NCBI RefSeq assembly: GCF_000185145.2
Contig: NZ_GL833119.1
Coordinates: 1 to 64,000 of the forward strand
DNA length: 64,000 nucleotides
Source of the DNA: Hoylesella oralis ATCC 33269
Lineage (GTDB): Bacteria > Bacteroidota > Bacteroidia > Bacteroidales > Bacteroidaceae
Direction of reading: 5' to 3'
The notes under the pieces are model-generated. The model had not been told where the DNA came from. It made no database searches and saw nothing but the letters and a program-made list of their open reading frames with translations. Both the position numbers and the translations under genes were made by a program. Of this stretch, positions 1-7,147 are shown piece after piece (the first letter of the stretch is position 1; every line of letters begins with the position of its first letter).

Positions 1-77
1 CATGATGCCCCGCGACTTGCATGTGTTAAGCCTGTAGCTAGCGTTCATCCTGAGCCAGGATCAAACTCTACATTGTA
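1..77 (-). rRNA. rrs: 16S ribosomal RNA, 5' end (partial)
   Basis: The reverse complement of this edge reads as the conserved start of bacterial 16S rRNA: AGAGTTTGATCCTGGCTCAG, then the Bacteroidetes-like GATGAACGCTAGCTACAGGC and the conserved ACACATGCAAGTCG. Only about 77 bases lie in the window and the rest of the gene continues off the left edge. The exact mature 5' end is approximate. The sequence fits the Prevotella/Bacteroides group. Confidence 0.96.
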
Positions 78-591
78 AAATATTAATTAAGGTATAAATG
101 GATAAACAAAAAAAGGAAAAAGGAACAGCATAAACTGCAAAACCTAAATACCTAAAAGAATATCACCAAATACCTAAAATGTCTGTATTAAAACGCTCAT
201 AAGTTAGCTCAAATTGGATCACAAACGATATGCAAATGACAAAATATAACCCGAATCAAGGATATAAATGACAAAGTCGAATGATTTTCCTACCCTATCC
301 ATAAAACACATCAAAATAATAAATAAAAAGACATGATAACGGATAGCTTTTTCGTACTACTTCTTCTGTCTCCTATGTAAATTAGTCAAAGAACTCTTTC
401 TAATATGCACAACCCCTAGCAGGGGAAAGCGAACGCAAAAGTAAACAGATTAAACCGAACCGCCAAATAAAACAACAAAAAAGATACAATAAAAAAGATA
501 TTTTTAAAGAATATTGATGTAAATCAAAATAAATAAAACTAAATACATTATTATATATAAGCACTATAATTTATATAAGTACTATATTTCG
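78..591. other. rRNA leader and AT-rich intergenic region
   Basis: No gene is seen. The left part is the transcribed leader of the rRNA operon and contains AGTTCTTTGAC near 382-392 on the minus strand, a string typical of Bacteroidetes rRNA leaders. Just beyond the acetyltransferase stop is a short tandem direct repeat, TATATAAGYACTATA, at 554-568 and 572-586. Its role is unknown. Confidence 0.5.
436..467 (-). promoter_or_regulatory. rRNA operon promoter
   Basis: On the minus strand a TTTG (464-467) is followed after exactly 20 bases by TACTTTTG (436-443). This matches the Bacteroidetes -33/-7 pattern TTTG-N19-21-TAnnTTTG. It would start a leader of about 350 bases reading into the 16S gene. 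The assignment rests on motif and position only. Confidence 0.65.
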
Positions 592-1146
592 TCAATACAA
601 ATGCTTTTTAACCACGGCAGGATTACCGGCTGCCATACAATCATCGGGTATATCGCGCACCACTACGGCACCTGCAGCAATGATACAGCGGGCTCCTATC
701 GTCACTCCCGGGCATACCGTCACCCCTCCACCGATCCATGTATCGTCGCCAATTGTTATGGGTAAGCAAGTTTCCATTGGCTTTCGTCGCTCTTGAAAGT
801 CCATCGGATGCTGCGCAGTGAAGAACCTACAGTCGGGACCTACCTTTACAAAGTTACCGAAAGATACCTTTCCGCCATCGAGAACGGTGCAATTATAATT
901 CAAAAACACATGCTCCCCCATCGTTATTCCCGTGCCATGATCGCAATGGAAAGGCGGATTAACGCTCGAAGAAGTCGGTATACCCGGGATAAGCGCCTCG
1001 ACTACAGCCCGATAATCGGGCGAATGGAGCGTCATAGTCTGTAACCTACAGCACAATTCATTAGCACGCTTCACACTTGCAAGTACTTCCTCATCGGCAA
1101 AGCAATACAGTTCTCCCGAGATCATTTTTTCGTATTCCGTCTTCAT
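592..1146 (-). CDS. Maltose/galactoside-type O-acetyltransferase
   Basis: A 184-residue hexapeptide-repeat acetyltransferase of the Maa/LacA family, expected to move acetyl from acetyl-CoA to a sugar hydroxyl in the cytoplasm. The N-terminal Mac domain (about 1-60, starting MKTEYEKMISGELY) is followed by left-handed beta-helix repeats (about 70-180). The usual catalytic histidine is H113 in FTAQHPMD, and the C-terminus has the family motif AGNPAVV. Length is normal for the family. The gene stands alone, diverging from the retropepsin-like gene. A TAATTTTG -7 element at 1166-1173 lies just upstream and overlaps a palindrome resembling the one at the blaI promoter. The sugar substrate cannot be told from sequence. 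Confidence 0.9.
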   Translation of the reverse strand: MKTEYEKMISGELYCFADEEVLASVKRANELCCRLQTMTLHSPDYRAVVEALIPGIPTSSSVNPPFHCDHGTGITMGEHVFLNYNCTVLDGGKVSFGNFVKVGPDCRFFTAQHPMDFQERRKPMETCLPITIGDDTWIGGGVTVCPGVTIGARCIIAAGAVVVRDIPDDCMAAGNPAVVKKHLY

Positions 1147-1165
1147 TCGCAGTAGCTTTTGATGA

Positions 1166-1193
1166 CAAAATTACGAAATTTTTCGTACATTTG
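1166..1193. promoter_or_regulatory. Divergent -7 elements with BlaI-like palindrome
   Basis: The inverted repeat TACGAAA-TT-TTTCGTA (1172-1187) has 7-base perfect arms. It overlaps a minus-strand -7 element TAATTTTG (1166-1173) for the acetyltransferase and abuts a plus-strand TACATTTG (1186-1193) that could serve the retropepsin-like gene. The arms match those of the palindrome in the blaI promoter at 6546-6562. That BlaI binds here is inference. Confidence 0.5.
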
Positions 1194-1357
1194 CCCTATC
1201 GAACAGCCGAAGATACAAGAAAAGACAACAGCACATGGCGTAAGAAGAACAGCTTACCAATAGCATTTCCGGCGCTACAGTTAAGGTCTATCGCTGATAG
1301 ATAGACTCTCTATCGCAGATACACCATACGCCTATCGCCAATAAGAGCCCGAAGAAA

Positions 1358-2530
1358 ATGAAACAGATACTACTTCTACTCCTCGTATTGCTCCGCAGTA
1401 TGCCGGCCGAAGCGCAAACCTACGGCTACAACACGGGCTTCACACTCTCGCCGCATGCCTTTTGCGACACCATTCCCATCGAGATTATCGACGATCGGAT
1501 ATATCTCAATGCCACGATAAACGGCCGTCTGCAACGCTTATGTATAGACACCGGCAGCAGTCAGGGCACGGTTTATGAGGGAGAAAGCACCCGCTCGTAT
1601 CGCGAATTGGGCAACATCGTGTCGCTCGATGCCAACGAACGTGCCGACACCGTGCGGGTGGTATCGCTGCCGCCCGTTACGTTCGGGCACATCACTCTTA
1701 CCGATTATGTGGCCTCGGTGATGCCCCGACCGGCAATGAAAACCAAATGTGATGCCGTTATCGGTTTCGATCTCATCAACAAAGGCGTGTGCATGAAGCT
1801 CGATCTTCGCCGTAGAATGATGATACTCAGCACGGATAAGGATGCTTTCCGCGGCGAACAGGGCTATGAATTGAAGTATCGACTGAAGTGGTTCGTACCG
1901 TATGTTTACGTCAGTCCTTTCATGCGTCATACCGACGAGGTACTTTTCGACCTCGGATACAGGCAACTTTACACCATGAACAAGCAGAACTTCGACAAAC
2001 ATGTCTACAAAAGCAAGCAGGTAAACGCACAGGTCGAGGGCTTCGCCTACGGCAATCTCTCCATCGGGAGCTATGGTCCGGAGCACGAAGACGAGGTGGC
2101 TTTCCTCAATCTCGACCGTTTGAAATGGGGCAATTTCGCCTTTACAGACGTGAAAGCCATTACCACTCAAGGCGCTTCACGTATCGGAGCGCAGATATTG
2201 AAGTACGGTACGATAACCATCGATCCGTTTCGCAAGCGTATCATCTTCAGTCCCTATAACGGCAACGACACCGTTACGGTGGCCAATAAGCAGGTAAATA
2301 TCGCCTATGTACCGCAGGACGACATGCCCACAGTGGGCCTTGTACGCAAAGAAAGTGCAGAGTATAAGGCCGGCTTACGGCAAGGCGACAGGATTATACG
2401 TATAAACAACGAACCCGTAACATCCTTCGAACAATTCGTAGCCTACCCGTTCGTTTCGGGCAGGCACTATAAATTGCACATCATCACCCGCAACGGAATG
2501 CAGCGAGAGGTATATATCAGCATCGATTAA
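1358..2530 (+). CDS. Secreted retropepsin-like aspartyl protease with PDZ domain
   Basis: A 390-residue exported protein. A signal peptide (about 1-20, ending PAEAQ) is followed by a retropepsin-like region with the active-site signature IDTGSSQG (D64). A second, weaker copy reads LFDLGYRQ around D198. Each half has a following beta-rich stretch with a V(I)GFDL-type motif, as in pepsin-like or gag-pol-type families. Residues about 310-390 form a PDZ domain (MPTVGLVRKESAEYKAGL, then QGDRIIRINNEPV). PDZ-bearing aspartyl proteases of this kind are common in Bacteroidetes; substrates are unknown. The second motif lacks the usual DTG, so activity may need a dimer or may be weak. Monocistronic. Confidence 0.82.
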   Translation: MKQILLLLLVLLRSMPAEAQTYGYNTGFTLSPHAFCDTIPIEIIDDRIYLNATINGRLQRLCIDTGSSQGTVYEGESTRSYRELGNIVSLDANERADTVRVVSLPPVTFGHITLTDYVASVMPRPAMKTKCDAVIGFDLINKGVCMKLDLRRRMMILSTDKDAFRGEQGYELKYRLKWFVPYVYVSPFMRHTDEVLFDLGYRQLYTMNKQNFDKHVYKSKQVNAQVEGFAYGNLSIGSYGPEHEDEVAFLNLDRLKWGNFAFTDVKAITTQGASRIGAQILKYGTITIDPFRKRIIFSPYNGNDTVTVANKQVNIAYVPQDDMPTVGLVRKESAEYKAGLRQGDRIIRINNEPVTSFEQFVAYPFVSGRHYKLHIITRNGMQREVYISID

Positions 2531-2569
2531 CAGTCGGTCTGCACGCGTTCATTCCCTCGTCTGCCACCG

Positions 2570-3337
2570 CTACACCGCCGGTTCGGCCGCTATTTCCCTT
2601 AATTTCGTAAGCAGCATATCGCGTTTTTGCCGGTTCGTGCCGTACATAATCATGCGGATAATGCCCTTTTTATCGATCAGAACCGTGGTGGGAAACGATT
2701 TTACCTTGAATATCTCGTTCAGCTGCCTGTCGGCTGCAACCTGCTTGAATTTGAACCCTTGGCGCGTTACAATATCCATTATTTCGTCTTTCTTATTATA
2801 GGTAACGGCAAGATACCGTGCGTCCGGCACCGCTGCGAGCCACTTGCTGATCTCCGGCATCTCCCGTATACAAGGCCCGCAGCCCGTGTACCAGAAGTTC
2901 AGAACCAACGGTTTGCCCGCCGTGTTGCCCTCTGTATAGCTGTTACCTTCTATATCTTTCACTTCGAAACGGGGCACTTTATCGCCCACTTTGGGACACT
3001 TGGGATCGATAGGCACCATAGTTCTCACAGGAAATCCCTCTTTCCCGTCTTGCAACATCTTCCGTATGCCGTCGATATTTTGTACTCGTTCGGGCGGTAC
3101 GGCATACTTCATATCGTCGGAAGTCAACGGTCTGTCGGCATTAATCACGAAGACTGCCAAGCCTTGTTCGCGGTTCGAATAGAGACGCATCGGCAAATAT
3201 TCCACGCTGAAAGGGGCGAACTCGAAGTAAAAACCGTTCACCAAATAACGGCATTTTACTAAAGAGTCTGCCTTCTGTGCACGCCCTGTCGCCGACAGAA
3301 CGCACAACAATAATGTAATGATATATATTCTTTTCAT
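2570..3337 (-). CDS. TlpA-like thioredoxin-fold protein
   Basis: The open frame runs 22 codons further upstream, but the ATG at 3337 gives a proper signal peptide (MKRIYIITLLLCVLSATGRA), so that start is preferred and yields 255 residues. The C-terminal half is an AhpC/TSA-TlpA thioredoxin domain with the active-site WYTGCGPCIREMPEI (C153 and C156 in this numbering), the cis-proline region KSFPTTVLIDKKG, and the usual LVLNFW strand. The first ~100 residues are a Bacteroidetes-specific N-terminal region without a recognisable fold. Likely a periplasmic thiol-disulfide reductase. It is the last gene of the leftward blaI-blaR1-TPR-tlpA cluster, 89 bases after the TPR gene. Confidence 0.88.
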   Translation of the reverse strand: MKRIYIITLLLCVLSATGRAQKADSLVKCRYLVNGFYFEFAPFSVEYLPMRLYSNREQGLAVFVINADRPLTSDDMKYAVPPERVQNIDGIRKMLQDGKEGFPVRTMVPIDPKCPKVGDKVPRFEVKDIEGNSYTEGNTAGKPLVLNFWYTGCGPCIREMPEISKWLAAVPDARYLAVTYNKKDEIMDIVTRQGFKFKQVAADRQLNEIFKVKSFPTTVLIDKKGIIRMIMYGTNRQKRDMLLTKLREIAAEPAV

Positions 3338-3426
3338 ATTCAACCGGTAAAATGTGCAAGCAATCGGTGTTTCCCAAACACGTAATTCAAAATACCTATG
3401 CACCTTTTTTAAAATACCTACGTAGG

Positions 3427-4476
3427 CTATTTCTTCAATGCAGCCTTGGCATTGGTTATCATTCGCTGCAATACAGCTGAAGGCTGTGGCTCTTCTTTGG
3501 CCTTTTGTAGGAATTTCTCATAACTTGTGTTCTGCCTGTCCGTATCGCCCAACGCCCCGTAAACCTGTCCCAGATTGTAATAAATGGTCATGTTGTCGGG
3601 ATTATACTTCACGGCTTCTTCCCATTGTTCGGCTGCCGATTTATAATTTCCGCGCTTGGCGTCTGTCTCGCCCAGTGCCCTATGCACGCCGAAAAGCATG
3701 CTCTTTTCCTGCGAAAGCATAGAAAGAGTTTCGTTAAGCGCCCCTGCCCCTTCGTCTGTAAAGCCTATTTCGATGCACAAAAGACCGTATCTGTAAAGCA
3801 CACCCGCATTCTTACGGGCGCTCAGTTCTACCGCCTTCTTGTAATTTTCATAGGCTTCGGCCTGCTTTTTCAATTGCGACAAGCACATCGCAAGCGAATA
3901 ATAATCCTCGAAAGTGCCGTCTCCGTTCCCGATCAGTTTCGCATATTCCTCTCTTGCACCCTCCCAATTCCGGCACATGAAGTGAGAGTTGGCAAGCTCT
4001 CTCTTTACAAACACGTTCGACGAGTCTCTCATATTGTACTGCAAGGTGAGCATTAAAGCCTTCTCAAAAAGCCCTTTAGCGTTGTAAGCCTTGGCCAGTT
4101 CCGCCGCTATTTCTCCGTCATAAGGATAACGTTTCACCAATGCAACGCCGCAAACTATTTGCTCTTCGCCCAAAGCAAGGTGCTTATAGCAATAGAACTT
4201 CTCGCGAAAAGCCTTGTGCGAGAGCGTATCTTCCGCCATTGCACCCAGCATTTCGAGGCATCGGCGATAGTCTCCGCGCAGGTAATAGCAGTCGGCTATC
4301 TTCATCCGCAGACCGTCGGAATCATGCTCCATACGTGCTCTTTCGTAGCAATTCAGTGCTCCGAGCACGTCGAACTGTTCCATACAACTGTCGCCGAGAT
4401 ACTCCATATCGTGATTGTCTGCACCCGCTCGGGCACAGACAACACACATCATCAATAGGAAAACTGCCTTCCTCAT
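3427..4476 (-). CDS. Exported TPR-repeat protein
   Basis: 349 residues with a signal peptide (about 1-19, MRKAVFLLMMCVVCARAGA), then helix-turn-helix repeats of about 34 residues typical of tetratricopeptide repeats. Clear examples are around 275-330, where AEQWEEAVKYNPDNMTIYYN leads into LGQVYGALGD. TPR proteins act as protein-binding scaffolds; no catalytic motif is present. The gene begins 18 bases after the M56 sensor gene and precedes the TlpA-like gene, so it is probably co-transcribed under the BlaI-like repressor. The partner and cellular role cannot be assigned. Confidence 0.85.
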   Translation of the reverse strand: MRKAVFLLMMCVVCARAGADNHDMEYLGDSCMEQFDVLGALNCYERARMEHDSDGLRMKIADCYYLRGDYRRCLEMLGAMAEDTLSHKAFREKFYCYKHLALGEEQIVCGVALVKRYPYDGEIAAELAKAYNAKGLFEKALMLTLQYNMRDSSNVFVKRELANSHFMCRNWEGAREEYAKLIGNGDGTFEDYYSLAMCLSQLKKQAEAYENYKKAVELSARKNAGVLYRYGLLCIEIGFTDEGAGALNETLSMLSQEKSMLFGVHRALGETDAKRGNYKSAAEQWEEAVKYNPDNMTIYYNLGQVYGALGDTDRQNTSYEKFLQKAKEEPQPSAVLQRMITNAKAALKK

Positions 4477-4494
4477 GACCTTAATTAAGAGAGA

Positions 4495-6078
4495 TTATTC
4501 CTTTTTCAGCGTAATATAGATGGTGTTATTCTTCTTGTTGACGGTCATAGATTCTATGCGATCCGGAGATAGCTCTTTCAACTGTTCCATCGTAACGGGC
4601 TTTCCGTCGACGATATATTTCGCTTTATCGAACCCGAGCGCAGCTTCTACCGTCTTTCCATCGGTCGTCTTGCTGTCCGTAACATTACTTCTATCGGTCG
4701 TATTCGGCCCTCCGGCCTTCTCTGTTCCGCCCATTTTAAACGTTATCGGCACTACATATTTCACGTTAACAGGCTTTCCGTTCTGCTTACCCGGTGTCCA
4801 TTTCGGCATACTTTGTACAACCCGTAGCGCTTCGGCATCGAGAGAAGGCGCCACAGATCGACTTATTTCGGCATTAGACACACTGCCATCCTTCCGTACA
4901 ACGAAACTTACCGCAACTCTTCCTTGCAAATGAGCCTCATAGGCCTCCTTGGGATATTTGGTATTTGTACCGAGATATTGCATCAGAGCACTCATCCCGC
5001 CCACGAATTGAGGCATTTCTTCCACGACTTCATATACCTCCGTTTCACCGTTTCGGACTGCCTTCTGTGCATCATCCGCAGGTGCAACGCCGATATCTCT
5101 ATCATCAACCGCCGACGTATTGCCCTTTGCAACGCGCGGATGCCCCTTCTTCTTTGCTTTCGTCTTCGGCTTACCGATCACGGTCTCCATCTCTTCGAGG
5201 CTGTTACTTACACTCCGTGCCACCGTTTCTATATTACTAACCACAAGAAGAGCTGCTGCCAATGGCGCAAAAAGCAAATATTTAGCCCTTCCGATTTCAT
5301 GTGTACGATGTTTGTTCATCATTTTTATTCGTCTTTTAATGGGTAAAACATTGAAATTATTCGATATTGTAGCTACGTTCTTTTGATAGGTCAGCCCCAA
5401 CAGATGGTACTGATACGCCTTCCGGTCGTTGCCCCGAGCAATGACGCTGCTATCGGCAAGAAACTCCAGATTTATTCTTATTTCGCGTTTGAGCAGCCAT
5501 ACAAAGGGATTAAACCAGCACACTACGGCGAACAGTTCGGCAAACAGCACGTCTAAAGAGTGCATCTGTCGGACATGGGTGGTCTCATGAACAATGATTT
5601 CTTGCCGTTGAGCGGCGCTCTGTGCATCGGGATTGAGGAATATCCAGCCGAAGAACGAGAACGGACTACCCTTTCCATCGATCACATGCACGCGCACTCC
5701 GTCTATCGTCTGCACCCTGCAACGGTGCGCCAGCATGCAAATACTCGCGATCTGCCATATAAACCGGCCGGCAAGAAGCATCGTTATCGCGAGATAGATG
5801 GCCTGCATAAGCGCCGTCCATGAGAATGCAGGAGCCTCGGCCCGTACCGTTACCGTAGGCAGAACTACTTCGGCATAAGCATAGGCCATACTTACGGCAG
5901 ATTCGTTCGACCGGATTAGCGCTTCTATATTGAGCAACGGTATGCACAGGGCCACTGCATAGATGCCGATGAGCATGGCCCTGCGCCAGCCGAAAAATGT
6001 GTCTTGCCCGAACAGGGTGCGGTAGAAGCCGTACAATATAATCAGGCAGACGTTGATTTTAAGCAGATAAATGGCCAT
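4495..6078 (-). CDS. BlaR1/MecR1-like M56 sensor peptidase with TonB C-terminal domain
   Basis: 527 residues. Residues about 1-300 form the M56 membrane metallopeptidase region: several membrane segments (about 2-20, 35-50, 90-115, 170-190, 265-285) and the zinc motif HETTH (164-168), followed by FNPFVWLLKREIRINLE. Instead of the penicillin-binding sensor of true BlaR1, the exported C-terminus carries a Ser/Lys-rich linker and a TonB C-terminal domain (about 360-455, MPQFVGGMSALMQYL and later QGRVAVSFVVRKDGSV), then about 70 residues with a short repeat-like end. The family senses envelope signals and cleaves BlaI-like repressors. It lies 20 bases after the BlaI-like gene. The inducer is unknown, and beta-lactam is not implied. 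Confidence 0.88.
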   Translation of the reverse strand: MAIYLLKINVCLIILYGFYRTLFGQDTFFGWRRAMLIGIYAVALCIPLLNIEALIRSNESAVSMAYAYAEVVLPTVTVRAEAPAFSWTALMQAIYLAITMLLAGRFIWQIASICMLAHRCRVQTIDGVRVHVIDGKGSPFSFFGWIFLNPDAQSAAQRQEIIVHETTHVRQMHSLDVLFAELFAVVCWFNPFVWLLKREIRINLEFLADSSVIARGNDRKAYQYHLLGLTYQKNVATISNNFNVLPIKRRIKMMNKHRTHEIGRAKYLLFAPLAAALLVVSNIETVARSVSNSLEEMETVIGKPKTKAKKKGHPRVAKGNTSAVDDRDIGVAPADDAQKAVRNGETEVYEVVEEMPQFVGGMSALMQYLGTNTKYPKEAYEAHLQGRVAVSFVVRKDGSVSNAEISRSVAPSLDAEALRVVQSMPKWTPGKQNGKPVNVKYVVPITFKMGGTEKAGGPNTTDRSNVTDSKTTDGKTVEAALGFDKAKYIVDGKPVTMEQLKELSPDRIESMTVNKKNNTIYITLKKE

Positions 6079-6098
6079 CGTTCGTAATGTTTAGGTGT

Positions 6099-6464
6099 TC
6101 AATTGCGTATTCCTGTTTCTATTTCATCGATAATGTCCTGCAATTCTTCGGGGGATATTTTGTCCTCATGTGCAAAGAACGATACCATATCTTTGAACGA
6201 ATTACGGAAGTAATTGCGTACAAATCCTGCCATAAAGTGGCGTTTATAATCGGCCTCTTTCACAGCCGGAGCATACACATAGGTATTGCCTTTGCGCTCT
6301 TGAAGCACGTATTTCTTGCGCTTCAGGTTGTTCACAACCGAGGCAAGCGTAGTATACGGCGGTTGCGGATGGGGCATCAAAGCGAGTATTTCTTTTATGG
6401 TACAGCTGCCAAGTTGCCAGATATACTGCATCGCTTCTTCTTCTTGTATCGTCAATTTCTCCAT
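6099..6464 (-). CDS. BlaI/MecI/CopY-family transcriptional repressor
   Basis: The ATG at 6464 is chosen because it gives the standard family N-terminus MEKLTIQEEEAMQYIWQLG. The frame extends 21 codons further but that extra part lacks homology-like character. The 121-residue protein has the winged-helix DNA-binding domain (about 1-80, with LMPHPQPPYTTLASVVNNLK as recognition region) and a C-terminal dimerisation helix region containing the family's acidic end. It is followed at 20 bases by the M56 sensor, its usual partner. A palindrome sits between the -33 and -7 elements of its own promoter, so self-repression is likely. Confidence 0.93.
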   Translation of the reverse strand: MEKLTIQEEEAMQYIWQLGSCTIKEILALMPHPQPPYTTLASVVNNLKRKKYVLQERKGNTYVYAPAVKEADYKRHFMAGFVRNYFRNSFKDMVSFFAHEDKISPEELQDIIDEIETGIRN

Positions 6465-6540
6465 TGTTCCGTGTTTTAATAGGGCTCCTAAAGCGGTTAA
6501 ACATTCTGCATAAAAAGAATATATCATATCCTTTCGATTG

Positions 6541-6570
6541 CAAATCTACGAAAATTTCGTAGGTACGCAA
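6541..6570 (-). promoter_or_regulatory. blaI promoter with embedded operator
   Basis: On the minus strand TTG (6568-6570) and TAGATTTG (6541-6548) are 19 bases apart, a good Bacteroidetes promoter. The 17-base palindrome CTACGAAAATTTCGTAG (6546-6562), with perfect 8-base arms, fills the spacer and overlaps the -7 box. This is an ideal place for a repressor, most simply the BlaI-like protein encoded 70 bases downstream. Confidence 0.75.
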
Positions 6571-6628
6571 TAGCTTTAAGATTAAAAGTTGTTAACAGCG
6601 TAAATATTTTTCTATGAATATAAAATCA

Positions 6629-6645
6629 TTACGAAGTTGTCGTAA
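6629..6645. promoter_or_regulatory. Second, weaker TACGA palindrome
   Basis: TTACGA-AGTTG-TCGTAA forms 6-base arms around a 5-base spacer, 83 bases (about eight helical turns) upstream of the main blaI palindrome. It could be an auxiliary operator, but the shorter arms and wider spacer make this uncertain. Confidence 0.35.
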
Positions 6646-6692
6646 GTAAGATAAAAAGATAAACTATCAACAAAAAGAGGTAGCAATCCACT

Positions 6693-6720
6693 CTCAATCT
6701 CCCATTTATAAGGGGAGATG
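6693..6720 (+). repeat. CTCCC/GGGGAG-type dispersed repeat, copy 1
   Basis: The 28-base unit matches the copy at 7023-7050 at 23 of 28 positions in the same orientation. Each has a small CTCCC...GGGAG-like stem. Related elements lie near 34.4, 47.3 and 50.2 kb. Confidence 0.6.
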
Positions 6721-7022
6721 ACTGCAGGTATAGCACCAACAGAATGCCTGTTTATCGGCGACAGGCAGTACACCTAACGGCGACAAATGCACCGTTTAAG
6801 TCCGACAGACAATAGGTGTATCAGTAGCAGGTATTATTTTTCGCTATCGTTTATTGTGCTCTTCTTTTCACTTATCCAATACTTTCTTTCCCCTATCCCC
6901 TTGAACTAATATAAGCGCAACGCACAATAAACCTACTCACTTTCACGATAAGCACCATACGGCAGGTTCGTTTGTCGATAATACGCAACTAAATTAGCAG
7001 ATGTACCTGTTATCAATCCCCG

Positions 7023-7050
7023 CTCAATCTGCCCTTTCCAAGGGGAGACG
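7023..7050 (+). repeat. CTCCC/GGGGAG-type dispersed repeat, copy 2
   Basis: Direct-orientation partner of the unit at 6693-6720, again containing AAGGGGAGA. The two copies bracket about 300 bases of gene-free sequence downstream of the outer-membrane barrel gene. Confidence 0.6.
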
Positions 7051-7147
7051 CTTTTATTGACAACACATTAAAAAGATATACATTGATGGCTTTCCAAACA
7101 ATACTCCTCCGCTTGCAAAGAGGAAGGAAGAAGGGAATGAATGCTCC

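Larger units (their letters stand above)
6571..7147. other. Intergenic region with direct repeats
   Basis: No gene is seen. The stretch holds the upstream part of the blaI control region, two direct copies of a CTCAATCT...AAGGGGAGA repeat (6693-6720 and 7023-7050), and between them inverted strings such as TGCCTGT/ACAGGCA and TACACCTA/TAGGTGTA near 6748-6820. No long open frame with coding character is present. Confidence 0.5.

Noticed and set aside
1538..2170. A 210-codon minus-strand frame
   Set aside because: Fully antisense to the retropepsin-PDZ gene, without signal peptide, promoter or domain.
3417..3426. Palindrome CCTACGTAGG near the TPR gene stop as a regulatory site
   Set aside because: It is only 10 bases long, adjoins a stop codon and has no partner copy or nearby promoter match.
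4495..6464. Beta-lactam resistance sensor/regulator pair
   Set aside because: The BlaR1-like protein lacks the penicillin-binding domain and no beta-lactamase gene is near, so a resistance role is not supported.
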